DNA of 64,000 nucleotides from Prevotella sp. UBA4268. GTDB taxonomy: Bacteria > Bacteroidota > Bacteroidia > Bacteroidales > Bacteroidaceae. Of this stretch, positions 24,505-34,666 are shown piece after piece (within the stretch, counting starts at the first letter, position 1; each line of letters starts with the position of its first letter). The notes under the pieces were generated by a model that did no database searches, was not told the origin of the DNA, and saw only the letters and a list, made by a program, of their open reading frames with translations. The DNA lies in the NCBI GenBank assembly GCA_002395135.1, contig DGWC01000013.1:2062-66061 (forward strand), written 5' to 3'. The translations under genes were made by a program, and so were the position numbers.

Positions 24505-27027
24505 TTACAGGTCTTCAAATTTAACGGGTTGCTCTTTCGGAACCTGAGCCGGCTGTTGTGTATTGTTTTGTGACGGATCCTGGTTTGCAGGATTGCCTTC
24601 TTGTTCCTCTGTGATAATTGGATTACCATCTTCGTCAAGCAGAATCTCATCATCCATTTCAATGGTGAGCGTGTCGGCATCTATGGTGTCTCTTATTTGT
24701 CCATAATAACTCGAGCAGTTATACAGGTCAGCCGTAATGTCTGCATCTGACGGTTTCTTGAAATGGCCGTGGTATTTCTTGAAGGCAGGATCATTCATGA
24801 GTGATTCAAGGAAGTATCCGCAAATGGGAAGTGCTGTCTTGCTGCCTTGTCCGAGTGCTCCTGTGCGGAAATGAATCGATCTGTATTCACCTCCAACCCA
24901 TGCACCGCAAACCAGTTTCGGGCTTACACACATGAACCAGGCATCGGAATGGTTGTTGGATGTACCGGTCTTGCCACCGAAATCAGTATCCAAAGCACCT
25001 TTGTTTCCTACCCATGCCCACAGACTTTGTGAGGTTCCTCCCGGTTCACGCAGTCCGCCGAGGAGCATCTGTTGCATCAAGAAGGCACTCTTATATGGAA
25101 TCACCTGCTTTACTTCTGTAGGTCCGATGTAGACTTCACGTCCGTCCCGGTCTAATATTTTGGTGACAAGCACGGGTTCCACGTGCTTTCCGTCATCGGC
25201 AATGCAGCAATATGCATTGGTCATTTCCAGCAGGTTGACATCGCTCGACCCAAGTGCAAGCGACGGTGCATCATCCAATTTGCTCTTAATGCCCATGTCG
25301 TAGGCTGTGGCAATGATGTTCTTGATGCCCATCTCCTGTCCTAAGCGCACGGCTACGGTATTTATGCTTTTTGCAAACGCGCTCTTCAGGGGGAGTGAAT
25401 CACCCGAGAATCGCCCGTTGGCATTGGATGGTGTCCACATGACTGTCTTTTTCTTCTTTGAATCATATACTTCCATCGAGAAGTATTCATCACGACGCTT
25501 GTCACATGGTGTTAGACCTTGGTTCATGGCCTCGGTATAAACGAACAACTTGAATGTGGAACCCGGCTGTCGCATGGCGGTTACCTTGTCATATTTCCAA
25601 GAGTTGAAATCTATATCGCCAACCCATGCCTTGATGTGTCCGTTAGAAGGTTCCATGGCCACGAAACCGCAATGCATAAACCTGACCATATAACGTATGG
25701 AGTCGAGTGTAGACATCTCGCGCTCAATCGTTCCGTTCTCATAATCAAATAGTTTCACTTTGTGTGGTCTGTTCAATGCGGCCATCACGCTATCCTGATT
25801 GTTGCCGTATTTGGCCGAAAGCGTTTTATAAACAGGCAGGCGCTTGGCTATATCTTCGATGAAATTGGGTATCACGCGATGATTCTCATCCTGCCATGGC
25901 TCTTCTTTTCCCCAGTGATTGTTGAAGTTGTTCTGCACTATCTTCATCTGGCGGATGGCTGCATCTTCGGCATACTTCTGGATGCGCGTGTCTATCGTTG
26001 TATATATCTTTAGTCCGCTGCTATACAGGTCGTATCCATTCTCGGCACACCAGTCTTCAAGATAATCGGCAATGGCCTCCCGGAAATAGTTTGCCTTGCT
26101 GTCGTAATTGGTTTCTACGCTGTAATTGAGTTTTATGGGTATTTGTTTCAGTGAATCATATTCTAAATCTGTCAGATCAAGATGTCTGAACATGTTATCC
26201 AATACCACGTTACGGCGTTTGATACTATTCTCCGGGTGAGAAATTGGATTATAGTATGTGGTTGCCTTTAGCATGCCAACCAATACGGCAGCCTGTTCTG
26301 TCGTCATGTCTTTAGGAGTGGTATTGAAATATGTCTTGCATGCCGTTTTTATACCGAAAGCATTAGAACCGAAATCCACCGTGTTGGCATACATGGTGAG
26401 TATTTCTTCTTTGGAAAACACAGTTTCCAATTTCGTGGCTATAATCCACTCCTTTGTTTTTACAATCAGAATCTTCAGACCGGGGACTTTTCCGAGTAGA
26501 CCGGTTGAGTATTGCGTTCTTACACGGAACATGTTTTTGGCCAACTGTTGCGTAATTGTGGATGCACCGCGCGCATCATGGTGGAGCAAAGCATCTTTTG
26601 CTGCACTGAACAATCCCACAGGATCTATGCCCCAATGCTTGTAGAAACGCTCATCTTCGGTGTCGATCAGCGCTTTCCAGAACATGGGGTTCACCTCCTC
26701 ATATTTTACAGGTGTGCGGTTCTCGTTGAAATATTTGCCGATAAGCACGTTGTCGGCGCTGTATAATTCTGATGCCTGACTCGTCTGAGGATCTCTGATT
26801 CCGGAAAAATAACCTGGCGATTTTCCGAAGAGTCCTAAGAAATTAACATCTACCATGAACAGGTAAACGATGAAAAGAAATAAGAATGTGAGTATGCCCA
26901 CACATAATTTGGTATACCATCGCCGATTGCTATATAGAGATTTATACCAAGGCCAGAACCTTTTTATTCTTTTCCAGCACCATGAAAACATTCTGGTGAG
27001 GAAGAACCCATTACTATTTTCAGACAT
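24505..27027 (-). CDS. Penicillin-binding protein 1A (transglycosylase/transpeptidase)
   Basis: 840-residue class A PBP, close to the usual size. An N-terminal cytoplasmic part is followed by a membrane anchor (about 42-62, VGILTFLFLFIVYLFMV). The glycosyltransferase domain (about 90-280) has ALIDTEDERFYKHWGIDP with the catalytic Glu and RGASTITQQLAKN. The transpeptidase domain has the nucleophile motif STFK (RQPGSTFKLF), SIN as SxN and KTG in FGGKTGTSNNHSDAWF. The C-terminal ~60 residues are acidic then Gln/Pro-rich and low in complexity. It builds and cross-links peptidoglycan at the inner membrane. It has its own -7 box upstream, 56 nt after miaA. Confidence 0.95.
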   Translation of the reverse strand: MSENSNGFFLTRMFSWCWKRIKRFWPWYKSLYSNRRWYTKLCVGILTFLFLFIVYLFMVDVNFLGLFGKSPGYFSGIRDPQTSQASELYSADNVLIGKYFNENRTPVKYEEVNPMFWKALIDTEDERFYKHWGIDPVGLFSAAKDALLHHDARGASTITQQLAKNMFRVRTQYSTGLLGKVPGLKILIVKTKEWIIATKLETVFSKEEILTMYANTVDFGSNAFGIKTACKTYFNTTPKDMTTEQAAVLVGMLKATTYYNPISHPENSIKRRNVVLDNMFRHLDLTDLEYDSLKQIPIKLNYSVETNYDSKANYFREAIADYLEDWCAENGYDLYSSGLKIYTTIDTRIQKYAEDAAIRQMKIVQNNFNNHWGKEEPWQDENHRVIPNFIEDIAKRLPVYKTLSAKYGNNQDSVMAALNRPHKVKLFDYENGTIEREMSTLDSIRYMVRFMHCGFVAMEPSNGHIKAWVGDIDFNSWKYDKVTAMRQPGSTFKLFVYTEAMNQGLTPCDKRRDEYFSMEVYDSKKKKTVMWTPSNANGRFSGDSLPLKSAFAKSINTVAVRLGQEMGIKNIIATAYDMGIKSKLDDAPSLALGSSDVNLLEMTNAYCCIADDGKHVEPVLVTKILDRDGREVYIGPTEVKQVIPYKSAFLMQQMLLGGLREPGGTSQSLWAWVGNKGALDTDFGGKTGTSNNHSDAWFMCVSPKLVCGAWVGGEYRSIHFRTGALGQGSKTALPICGYFLESLMNDPAFKKYHGHFKKPSDADITADLYNCSSYYGQIRDTIDADTLTIEMDDEILLDEDGNPIITEEQEGNPANQDPSQNNTQQPAQVPKEQPVKFEDL

Positions 27028-27059
27028 CTTGCTTTGTTTTTTATAAACTTAATATCATG

Positions 27060-27067
27060 CAAATATA
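27060..27067 (-). promoter_or_regulatory. -7 box before the PBP1A gene
   Basis: On the minus strand TATATTTG (27067 down to 27060) fits TAnnTTTG. A TTG at 27092-27090 is 22 nt further upstream. The PBP1A ATG lies 32 nt downstream, so PBP1A and the helicase can be transcribed separately from the lpx genes. Confidence 0.6.
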
Positions 27068-27083
27068 ATAAAAAAACTCTTTC

Positions 27084-27986
27084 TTAAATCAAGTCGCTGA
27101 TATATTTTATGATTTCTTTAGTATTCTCCCTGTCAAGGTCAAACCATTTGATGCTGTCGTCCCTTTTAAACCATGTGAGTTGTTTCCTGCAATACCTACG
27201 GGTGTTTCCTTTTATTCTTTCGATGGCCTCATCAAGACTCCATGTGCCATCGAAATAGTTGAACAGTTCTTTATAACCCACTGTGTTCAATGCGTTTAGA
27301 TGCCTGTTTGGATACAAAATGCGTGCTTCTTCAAGCAAGCCGGCTTCAATCATGCTATCTACTCTCTGGTTGATTCTCTGATACAACACTTCACGGTTTC
27401 TGTTCAAACCAATTTTTATGATGTTGAAGTCTCTTTTTTTCTTTTCACCAGTGCGAAGACTTGTGAATGTTGTGCCTGTTGTATGGATGATCTCAAGGGC
27501 ATGAATCACACGCCTGTAGTTATGCTTGTCAACGATATCGTAGTACTCCGGATCTAATTGTTGCAGTTCTTTGCACAGACTGTCAAGGCCTTCTTCGGCG
27601 AACCGTCGCTTCATTTCGTTTCTTAAGTCATCTTTCACAGTCGGAAGATCTCCCATTCCGTAGCAAACAGCATCTATGTACATCATGCTTCCGCCCGCCA
27701 TCAAAGCCAGATCGGATTCAAGAAACAGTTTGTTGAGCAGCCGCATGACATCCTCTTCATACATGGAAGCATTATAGTATTCATTCATGTCGAGCATTTC
27801 GACCATATAATGCTTCACGCGTTGCTGCTGTTCGCTGGTGGGGGCAGCAGTACCGATTGGCATGCCGCGATATATCTGCCGCGAATCGGCATTGATGATA
27901 GGTATATGAAAATACTCGGCCACACTGAGACTTAATTCTGTCTTGCCAATACCAGTGGGACCGAGTATAACAACAAGATTCTTCAT
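27084..27986 (-). CDS. miaA: tRNA dimethylallyltransferase
   Basis: 300 residues. Adds a dimethylallyl group to N6 of A37 in tRNAs that read UNN codons. Visible: Walker A GPTGIGKTELS at residues 8-18, the NADSRQIYRGMPIGTA segment with the catalytic Asp, the DxxYY region (EYYDIVDKHNYRRVIHALE) and the C-terminal TRRYCRKQLTWFKRD tRNA-contact stretch. The start directly abuts the lpxA stop with no gap, so it is the end of the lpxD-lpxC/fabZ-lpxA-miaA run. Length is normal for the family. Confidence 0.96.
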   Translation of the reverse strand: MKNLVVILGPTGIGKTELSLSVAEYFHIPIINADSRQIYRGMPIGTAAPTSEQQQRVKHYMVEMLDMNEYYNASMYEEDVMRLLNKLFLESDLALMAGGSMMYIDAVCYGMGDLPTVKDDLRNEMKRRFAEEGLDSLCKELQQLDPEYYDIVDKHNYRRVIHALEIIHTTGTTFTSLRTGEKKKRDFNIIKIGLNRNREVLYQRINQRVDSMIEAGLLEEARILYPNRHLNALNTVGYKELFNYFDGTWSLDEAIERIKGNTRRYCRKQLTWFKRDDSIKWFDLDRENTKEIIKYISDLI

Positions 27987-28757
27987 TTATCGGATGATGC
28001 CTCGCTTGCTGCTTTGGACAAAATTGATAATGTAGTTGATTTCTGGAGTCAGCGGAAGGTTTTTCTTGATTTCTTCGATACCTTCTGCCAATATGCCTTT
28101 CGAATACAACAGCCTGTATGCATTATGAATCTGATCGATGGTTTCATTACTGAAACCGCGACGGCGCAGACCGATAATATTCACTCCTGCATAGCGGATG
28201 GGCTCTTTTCCGGCAATAATATATGGAGGAATGTCCTGGCTGGTGCGGCTTCCTCCCTGTATCATAACATAGCCACCGATACGGATGAACTGATGGAAAA
28301 GCACTGTGGCAGAAATGATGGCATTGTCATCTACTACTACTTCTCCTGCGAATTTCGTGGAATTGCCAATAATGCAGCCGCTGCCTATCACGCAGTCGTG
28401 GGCAATATGCATGTTTTCCATTAACAGATTATTGTTGCCTACGATGGTTGTTCCCTTCGAGGCAGTACCTCTTGATATGGTAACATTCTCGCGGATGCTG
28501 TTGTTGTCACCAATTTCGCAGATCGTGTCTTCGCCTTTGAACTTCAAATCCTGTGGCTTTGTACTGATGCTTGCACCCGGCATGAACTCGTTGTTGTTGC
28601 CGATGCGGGCTCCATAGTTAATGGTGACGCTATTTTGCATGACATTATTGTCACCGATAACGGTGTTCTTGTCAATGTAGCAGAACGGTCCAATGATATT
28701 ATTGTCACCGAGTTGTGCCTCGGGATGCACAAATGCTAAAGGGCTGATAGTGTTCAT
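27987..28757 (-). CDS. lpxA: Acyl-[ACP]-UDP-N-acetylglucosamine O-acyltransferase
   Basis: 256 residues, the usual size. First step of lipid A synthesis: transfers a 3-hydroxyacyl chain to UDP-GlcNAc. The N-terminal two thirds are hexapeptide repeats of the left-handed beta helix (QLGDNNIIGPFCYIDKNTVI and following). The catalytic His is in the segment MENMHIAHDCVIG. The C-terminal helical part includes GFSNETIDQIHNAYRLLYSK. It abuts lpxC/fabZ upstream and miaA downstream without spacers. Acts in the cytoplasm. Confidence 0.96.
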   Translation of the reverse strand: MNTISPLAFVHPEAQLGDNNIIGPFCYIDKNTVIGDNNVMQNSVTINYGARIGNNNEFMPGASISTKPQDLKFKGEDTICEIGDNNSIRENVTISRGTASKGTTIVGNNNLLMENMHIAHDCVIGSGCIIGNSTKFAGEVVVDDNAIISATVLFHQFIRIGGYVMIQGGSRTSQDIPPYIIAGKEPIRYAGVNIIGLRRRGFSNETIDQIHNAYRLLYSKGILAEGIEEIKKNLPLTPEINYIINFVQSSKRGIIR

Positions 28758-30143
28758 TTATTTGTTTTTAACGATTTGGGCAGTAAAAGATGCTTCTGAA
28801 ACGATAGTGTCACCAACGAAAGTATAGCCTTTCATGGATGATACTCCGTGGCGTAGAGGTGCAAGAAGTTCAACCTTGAAGATAAGTGTATCTCCAGGAA
28901 CTACCTTTTGACGGAACTTCACGTCTGTGATTTTCATGAAATATGTACTCCATCGCTCTGGTTCCTCAACCGTGTTGAGTACCAAGAGTCCACCACACTG
29001 TGCCATTGCTTCTATCTGGAGCACACCTGGCATGACGGGTTCTTGCGGGAAGTGACCCTGGAAGAAGGGCTCGTTGCTCGTTACATTCTTCACACCGACA
29101 ATGCTGTTTGGTCCAATAGAGATAACTTTGTCAACCAACTGGAATGGGTAGCGGTGGGGGAGAAGTTCGCGAATGCGATTCACGTCCATCACTGGCGGCT
29201 CGTTAGGATCGTAGAACGGAACCTGCACCTCATGTTTGCGAATCTCCTTCCTCATGAGTCTTGCAAACTTATTGTTCACCGTATGTCCCGGTCTTGTGGC
29301 AATGATGCGTCCCTTGATGGGCTTTCCGATAAGTGCCATGTCTCCAATGATGTCAAGCAACTTGTGCCTTGTACACTCATTCTCCCACATAAGGGGCTTG
29401 TTCTGTATGTATCCAATCTTGGTTGCATCCATGTGTGGAACATTTAGCACATCAGCAAGATGGTCGAGTTGTTCTTGAGTCACCTCGCGTTCATAGATGA
29501 CAATGGCATTGTCAAGATCGCCTCCCTTGATTAAATTGGCATCAAGCAGTGGCACAATGTCACGCACGAAAACGAAAGTTCGAGCAGGAGCAATGGTCTC
29601 TGCAAAATCATCAATTTTATCGAGTGTTGCAAACTGGCTGTTGATGAATTTTGATTCGAATGAGCACATGGCCGTAATTGAGAAGTCCTCATCTGGAAGA
29701 ATCGTTATACAAGAACCTGTCTCCTCGTCGATGATTTCGTGCTTGTGGCGGATTACATAATAATCCTTCGGAGCATTCTGCTCACACACGCCAATCTCAA
29801 GAATCTTTTTTACATACATGGCGGCTGAACCGTCAAGGATTGGGAATTCTGGGCCGTTCACTTGAATCAGGCAATTGTCGATTCCCAAAGCATACAGTGC
29901 CGCCATACCATGCTCAACGGTAGAAACGCGGAAATCGCCTTTTCCTAAAACCGTTCCGCGCCGTGTGTCAACGACATTCTCTGCTATCGCATCGATAATA
30001 GGCTCTCCGTCTAAATCAATGCGTTGTATTTTATATCCAGTGTTTTCTGGTGCAGGATTAAATGTCACAGTGAGATTCAAACCTGTATGCAAGCCTTTTC
30101 CAAACAATGAAAAGCTGCCTTTGAGCGTTTTTTGCTTTAACAT
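28758..30143 (-). CDS. lpxC/fabZ: Bifunctional LpxC deacetylase / FabZ dehydratase
   Basis: 461-residue fusion typical of Bacteroidetes. The LpxC part (about 1-305) is the zinc deacetylase for UDP-3-O-acyl-GlcNAc: VSTVEHGMAALYALGIDN holds the first zinc His, GPEFPILDGSA follows, and HKLLDIIGDMALIG carries the second. The FabZ part (about 315-461) is a hotdog-fold 3-hydroxyacyl-ACP dehydratase with LLPHRYPFQLVDKV and FQGHFPQEPVMPGVLQIEAM, in which His and Glu are catalytic. The fusion joins lipid A and fatty-acid synthesis, which compete for the same acyl-ACP. It lies 25 nt after lpxD. Confidence 0.97.
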   Translation of the reverse strand: MLKQKTLKGSFSLFGKGLHTGLNLTVTFNPAPENTGYKIQRIDLDGEPIIDAIAENVVDTRRGTVLGKGDFRVSTVEHGMAALYALGIDNCLIQVNGPEFPILDGSAAMYVKKILEIGVCEQNAPKDYYVIRHKHEIIDEETGSCITILPDEDFSITAMCSFESKFINSQFATLDKIDDFAETIAPARTFVFVRDIVPLLDANLIKGGDLDNAIVIYEREVTQEQLDHLADVLNVPHMDATKIGYIQNKPLMWENECTRHKLLDIIGDMALIGKPIKGRIIATRPGHTVNNKFARLMRKEIRKHEVQVPFYDPNEPPVMDVNRIRELLPHRYPFQLVDKVISIGPNSIVGVKNVTSNEPFFQGHFPQEPVMPGVLQIEAMAQCGGLLVLNTVEEPERWSTYFMKITDVKFRQKVVPGDTLIFKVELLAPLRHGVSSMKGYTFVGDTIVSEASFTAQIVKNK

Positions 30144-30168
30144 ATCTGATTAATTGTATTTGTTCTGA

Positions 30169-31206
30169 TTATTGTTGTTGGTGCTTTAGTTCATCAACTT
30201 GCTTCTGCAAATCGTTGAGTTGTTTGTAAATATCGGGGAGTTTCTTAAATAGCACCGATGACTTGAAGAATTGTTTCGCATCCATGGCAGGAGATCCTAT
30301 AACGGTTTCATTGCCTTTCAGACTACTGTTCACACCGCATTGTGCGCCTACAAATGTTTTGTCGCCTACTTTGATGTGTCCTGCAAAACCTGCCTGTCCA
30401 CCAAACATGCACCAAGAACCAACTTTTGTGCTGCCGGCAATGCCCACTTGTGCTGACATAACGGTGTTTTCGCCTACTTCTACATTGTGTGCTATTTGAA
30501 CGAGATTATCCAGTTTCACGCCTTTATGTACAATCGTGCTGCCCATCGTTGAGCGATCCACGCAGGTGTTTGCTCCAATCTCCACATCGTCTTCTATGAC
30601 AACAATGCCAATCTGTGGGATCTTGTCATAGCCATCTGCATTCGGTGCAAAACCGAATCCATCTGCACCAATCACTGTTCCTGAGTGAATGGTTACACGA
30701 TTGCCAAGTCGACAATCATGGTATATCGATACATTCGGATATAACAGGCAGTCATCGCCAATCTTTGCACCATCTTCAACAACGGTGTGGGGATATATCT
30801 GAGTGTGATTTCCTATTTCCACGTTGTCACCAATGAAAGCAAAAGCCCCGATATAGCAGTCTTCACCGATTTTTGCAGACGGAGAAACAAAGGCAAGAGA
30901 GTCGATACCTTTTTTCTTTGGCTTCATGCTCTCATATAACTGCAGCAGTTTAGCCACGCTCTCATAAGCGTTCTTCACTCGAATGAGTGTGGGCTTGACG
31001 CTTTTTTCCAGCACCACGTCTTCATTGATAAGCACAACGCTTGATTTTGTTTCGTAAATATAGTGGAGATATTTGGGATTGGAGAGAAACGAAATGGCTC
31101 CAGCCTTTCCCTCTTCTATTTTAGCAAAAGTATTGACAATTGCATTCTCATCGCCTTCAACTCTTCCCTGAATGAAGTCGGCAATTTGTTTTGCTGTAAT
31201 TTCCAT
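30169..31206 (-). CDS. lpxD: UDP-3-O-(3-hydroxyacyl)glucosamine N-acyltransferase
   Basis: 345 residues. Third step of lipid A synthesis. The N-terminal uridine-binding domain (about 1-100) has [15 protein letters not shown]; a long left-handed beta helix of hexapeptide repeats follows ([20 protein letters not shown] and on), with the catalytic His in [13 protein letters not shown]-terminal helix ([18 protein letters not shown]) closes the trimer. It has its own -7 box at 31226-31233 and heads the lpxD-lpxC/fabZ-lpxA-miaA run. Cytoplasmic. Confidence 0.96.
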   Translation of the reverse strand: MEITAKQIADFIQGRVEGDENAIVNTFAKIEEGKAGAISFLSNPKYLHYIYETKSSVVLINEDVVLEKSVKPTLIRVKNAYESVAKLLQLYESMKPKKKGIDSLAFVSPSAKIGEDCYIGAFAFIGDNVEIGNHTQIYPHTVVEDGAKIGDDCLLYPNVSIYHDCRLGNRVTIHSGTVIGADGFGFAPNADGYDKIPQIGIVVIEDDVEIGANTCVDRSTMGSTIVHKGVKLDNLVQIAHNVEVGENTVMSAQVGIAGSTKVGSWCMFGGQAGFAGHIKVGDKTFVGAQCGVNSSLKGNETVIGSPAMDAKQFFKSSVLFKKLPDIYKQLNDLQKQVDELKHQQQ

Positions 31207-31225
31207 ATTATATCAATTTGTTTTG

Positions 31226-31233
31226 CAAAGTTA
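31226..31233 (-). promoter_or_regulatory. -7 box before lpxD
   Basis: On the minus strand TAACTTTG (31233 down to 31226) fits TAnnTTTG, 19 nt before the lpxD ATG and just past the HD-gene stop. No -33 TTG at normal spacing. Confidence 0.55.
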
Positions 31234-31244
31234 CGGAAAAAAAA

Positions 31245-32465
31245 TCAGAATCGATGATAACACAGGTAATATTTGCGTATTTTTTTAGATAATAGGTTAA
31301 TATTTAATATATCTGAAGATTCTGCAATATCTTTTATCGTACCATCTTTATATAAAATGGAGATGCGGTCGTCATTCACATCATACATGTCTTTCTGAAT
31401 AGTATTGACACTCATCATGTAATGAGCATCCTCTTGTGGAATGCCCAGGGCATTGGCTATTGAAGACGCAATAGTGTTTATCTTTTCATCATCGAATGGC
31501 GCATCGTTCACCTCTACACGGAATATGTGACGGTGAATAATGGATTGTGCTAATGTGGAGAGTATTTTGTCTTCATGCTCCATCCATATTTTCACAGAAC
31601 ACCAGATGTCGTTGTCGTCGAGCAATTCGTAATATTTAAGTGCTTCTGGATGCTCATTAAAGAAAGTCTGGTCAACATCGTTCTCCAGGAAAAAGCGTAA
31701 TGCGGGTGTGGCGAACAGCCTAACACCGTTTTGTGAAAGATATTTTGCACGGAGCAGGATATTAACCAGCATTTTCTCGAAAGCAACCACGGTCTTGTGG
31801 AGATACACTTGCCAGTACATTAACCTGCGGGATGTGAGATAGTTCTCTATGCTATAGATGCCTTTGGAGTTCACAACCAACTTGTCGTCTACCACGTCAA
31901 GCATTTTGATAATACGTGCGCTGCCGATATTACCTTCATGAACGCCGGTAAAGAAGGAGTCTCTGCGTAGATAATCCAATCGGTCCATGTCTAATTGACT
32001 ACTGATGAGTTGGTGCAGAAACCTTTTGTTGTATTCGTCCTTGAATATCATCAGTGCCAGATTCAAGGCCCCGTTCAGTTCCCGGTTGATCTGTTCCATC
32101 ATTAACAACGATATCTCTTCGTGAGAAATGCCGTGGATCAATGTGTTTTCCAGCACATGAGAGAATGGACCATGTCCTATGTCGTGCATCAGGATGGCGG
32201 CTTCAACGGCCTCGGCTTCACTATCAAAGATGAAGATTCCTTTTTGTGAAAGCGAGGTGATTGCTTCGCTCATCAGGTGCAGGGAACCTATGGAATGCTG
32301 GAAACGGGTATGCTGGGCAGCGGGATAAACAACAGATGCCATACCCAATTGTTTGATGTGGGTAAGTCGCTGCATCAGTGGGTGTTGAACTATCTGCAAT
32401 AGAAGACCATGCGGGATTTTTATAAACCCGAAAACCGGATCATTGATTATTTTACTATCGTTCAT
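31245..32465 (-). CDS. HD-domain phosphohydrolase
   Basis: 406 residues. The metal-binding HD site is visible early: RLTHIKQLG, TRFQHSIGSLHLM (first His), then ILMHDIGHGPFSHVLE (HD pair) around 85-100, and later DMDRLDYLRRDSFFTGV (final Asp). This is the dGTPase/SAMHD1-like branch of the HD superfamily, found next to lpx genes in many Bacteroidetes. The substrate of this branch is not settled from sequence; a deoxynucleotide triphosphohydrolase activity is the nearest guess. It is 38 nt upstream of lpxD and may be transcribed with it. Confidence 0.88.
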   Translation of the reverse strand: MNDSKIINDPVFGFIKIPHGLLLQIVQHPLMQRLTHIKQLGMASVVYPAAQHTRFQHSIGSLHLMSEAITSLSQKGIFIFDSEAEAVEAAILMHDIGHGPFSHVLENTLIHGISHEEISLLMMEQINRELNGALNLALMIFKDEYNKRFLHQLISSQLDMDRLDYLRRDSFFTGVHEGNIGSARIIKMLDVVDDKLVVNSKGIYSIENYLTSRRLMYWQVYLHKTVVAFEKMLVNILLRAKYLSQNGVRLFATPALRFFLENDVDQTFFNEHPEALKYYELLDDNDIWCSVKIWMEHEDKILSTLAQSIIHRHIFRVEVNDAPFDDEKINTIASSIANALGIPQEDAHYMMSVNTIQKDMYDVNDDRISILYKDGTIKDIAESSDILNINLLSKKIRKYYLCYHRF

Positions 32466-32574
32466 ATACCTATTTATAAGCGTTATCCAAAATCATTGTT
32501 GTTTCAAACATCCTTGGTGTACATTTTGCATGGCTACCCATGGTTGTTATACCTCCATAATATCTCGTTATATC

Positions 32575-32615
32575 AAGACATCTTGTTTTGATTTGCAAAA
32601 CAAGATGTCTTTTTA
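32575..32615 (+). terminator. Strong 16-bp hairpin in the pyrF-HD gap
   Basis: A perfect 16-bp stem (32575-32590 with 32596-32611) around a 5-nt loop, followed by T residues on the + strand. Both neighbouring genes run on the minus strand, where the sequence after the stem is only GATATA. It still probably separates the pyrF and HD transcripts, but by its T-tail it would stop + strand (antisense) transcription better. Confidence 0.7.
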
Positions 32616-32635
32616 TATACTATACCAATCGGCAA

Positions 32636-33463
32636 TTAGATACCAAAACTATCCAGTTGCTTTGACATTTCCTGCTGCAATTCTCGCGCCTTGTTTCCTG
32701 CTATCTCAGCGAAATGATCGTCATTACATGCATAGATGATGCCACGTGATGAATTAACAAGCAGTCCGCAGTCTTTGTTCATGCCGTATTTGCATACTTC
32801 TTCCAGACTGCCGCCCTGTGCACCGATACCGGGCACCAGTAGGAAATGATCGGGAGCAACGCGGCGTATATCTTCGAACAATTTGCCTTGCGTGGCTCCA
32901 ACCACATACATCATGTTGTCGGGAGTTCCCCATTGCTGGCTTCTGAGAATGACCTTCTCAAACAGGCGCTCACCATTTTTATCCTCGATAAACTGAAAAT
33001 CGGCAGACCCTTTGTTACTGGTCAGAGCCAGCAGGATGACCCATTTGCCTTCATATTCGAGAAACGGTTTCACGCTGTCTTCACCCATATAAGGTGCAAC
33101 GGTGAGTGAATGTACGTCATATTCATCGAAAAAAGTCCGGGCATACATAGCAGATGTGTTTCCGATGTCACCACGTTTTGCGTCAGCAATGATGAAGTGG
33201 TGCGGGTGTTGCTCCTTTAGGTAGTTAACGGTCTTTATGAATGCCTTGATGCCTTTTATGCCATAAGCCTCGTAAAAAGCCATGTTGGGCTTATATGCCA
33301 CACAATACGGAGCCGTGGCATCGATGATAGCCTTGTTGAACTCGAAGATGGGATCATAGAGATCAAACACACACTGAGGCATTTTCTTGGGGTCTGTGTC
33401 AAGACCTACACATAAGAAACTCCTTTTTTGCTTAATCTGTTCTATTAATTCTTGTCTTGTCAT
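32636..33463 (-). CDS. pyrF: Orotidine 5'-phosphate decarboxylase
   Basis: 275 residues, the longer type 2 form. Last step of UMP synthesis. Visible: [14 protein letters not shown] at the start, [13 protein letters not shown], and the catalytic [15 protein letters not shown] segment (Lys and Asp) near 95-110; the phosphate-binding end has [15 protein letters not shown] and NSSRGI. It is the last gene of the phoH-to-pyrF run, 31 nt after prfA, followed by the 16-bp hairpin. Cytoplasmic. Confidence 0.96.
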   Translation of the reverse strand: MTRQELIEQIKQKRSFLCVGLDTDPKKMPQCVFDLYDPIFEFNKAIIDATAPYCVAYKPNMAFYEAYGIKGIKAFIKTVNYLKEQHPHHFIIADAKRGDIGNTSAMYARTFFDEYDVHSLTVAPYMGEDSVKPFLEYEGKWVILLALTSNKGSADFQFIEDKNGERLFEKVILRSQQWGTPDNMMYVVGATQGKLFEDIRRVAPDHFLLVPGIGAQGGSLEEVCKYGMNKDCGLLVNSSRGIIYACNDDHFAEIAGNKARELQQEMSKQLDSFGI

Positions 33464-33494
33464 GGTTCCTGGTCTTAAGTAAATAATGATAATC

Positions 33495-34607
33495 TTATAA
33501 TTCTGATTCTTTCAGTCTTTCTGCATTTTCGGCAACGGTCAGAGCATCAATCATGTCTTGAATGTTTCCACCGAGAAAACCGTTGAGATCATGGGTGGTA
33601 TATCCAATACGGTGATCTGTTACGCGTCCTTGCGGGAAATTGTAGGTGCGTATTTTGGCCGAGCGGTCTCCAGTGCTTACCAGAGTCTTGCGTCTCGAAG
33701 CAATGTCATCCACGTATTTCTGGTGCTCTTTGTCGTATATGAAGGTGTAAAGGCGTGACAATGCGCGTTCCTTGTTCTTGGGCTGGTCACGCGTTTCGGT
33801 ACATTCTATTAGAATCTCTTCCGTCTCACCAGTGTTGGGATTCTTCCACATATAGCGTAAACGTACACCCGATTCAACCTTGTTAACGTTCTGGCCGCCG
33901 GCTCCGCTGGAGCGGAAGGTGTCCCATTTGATTTCTCCTTCGTTGATATGCACCTCGAATTTGTCAGCCTCGGGCAATACGGCAACAGTTGCAGCAGAGG
34001 TATGCATTCGACCTTGAGTCTCGGTTGCAGGAACACGTTGTACTCGATGCACACCGCTTTCATATTTCAGTGTCCCATAAACATCTGTACCGCTGACAGC
34101 AAAATCTATCTCTTTGTATCCGCCGACGGCTCCCTCGCTTACACTGGTTATAGACAAAGTCCAACCTTTGGAGTCGCAGAACTTCTTGTACATCTGGAAT
34201 AAATCACCGGCAAACAAGGCCGCCTCATCACCACCTGTTCCGGCTCGGATTTCCATTTGCACGTTTTTAGCGTCCTCCGGGTCTTTCGGAACCAGTGCCA
34301 ATTTGATTTCTTCTTCCAGTTTTGGCTGAAGGTCTTCATTAAGAGCCAGTTCCTCGCGAGCCATTTCCTTCATTTCCGGATCTTCTTCATTGGCAATAAT
34401 ATCTTTTGCTTCGCGAATGCTGTTCAGGCATGCGATGTATCGCTTACGAGCGTCCATCACATCGCCCAGATCCTTATACTCTTTCGTCAGTTTCACAAAA
34501 CGTTGCTGGTCGGCAATTACGCTCGGGTCGGTAATCAGCGTTGTCACCTCTTCGTAGCGTGCCTCCAGTCCGTCAAGTTTTTGCAGTATACTGTTGTTTT
34601 CTATCAT
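33495..34607 (-). CDS. prfA: Peptide chain release factor 1
   Basis: 370 residues. Frees the finished peptide at UAA and UAG codons. The GGQ motif is in [14 protein letters not shown] (near 240). The codon-recognition region [20 protein letters not shown] is typical of RF1 (PxT). The N-terminal helical domain (about 1-110) and the C-terminal [16 protein letters not shown] are as usual. No frameshift site is needed (that belongs to RF2). It sits between purM and pyrF in the long minus-strand run. Confidence 0.97.
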   Translation of the reverse strand: MIENNSILQKLDGLEARYEEVTTLITDPSVIADQQRFVKLTKEYKDLGDVMDARKRYIACLNSIREAKDIIANEEDPEMKEMAREELALNEDLQPKLEEEIKLALVPKDPEDAKNVQMEIRAGTGGDEAALFAGDLFQMYKKFCDSKGWTLSITSVSEGAVGGYKEIDFAVSGTDVYGTLKYESGVHRVQRVPATETQGRMHTSAATVAVLPEADKFEVHINEGEIKWDTFRSSGAGGQNVNKVESGVRLRYMWKNPNTGETEEILIECTETRDQPKNKERALSRLYTFIYDKEHQKYVDDIASRRKTLVSTGDRSAKIRTYNFPQGRVTDHRIGYTTHDLNGFLGGNIQDMIDALTVAENAERLKESEL

Positions 34608-34666
34608 ATCAGTTTTTTATTCATTTCATGTAATGATGCGTGAAGTGCATGTACATGATGGCGATA

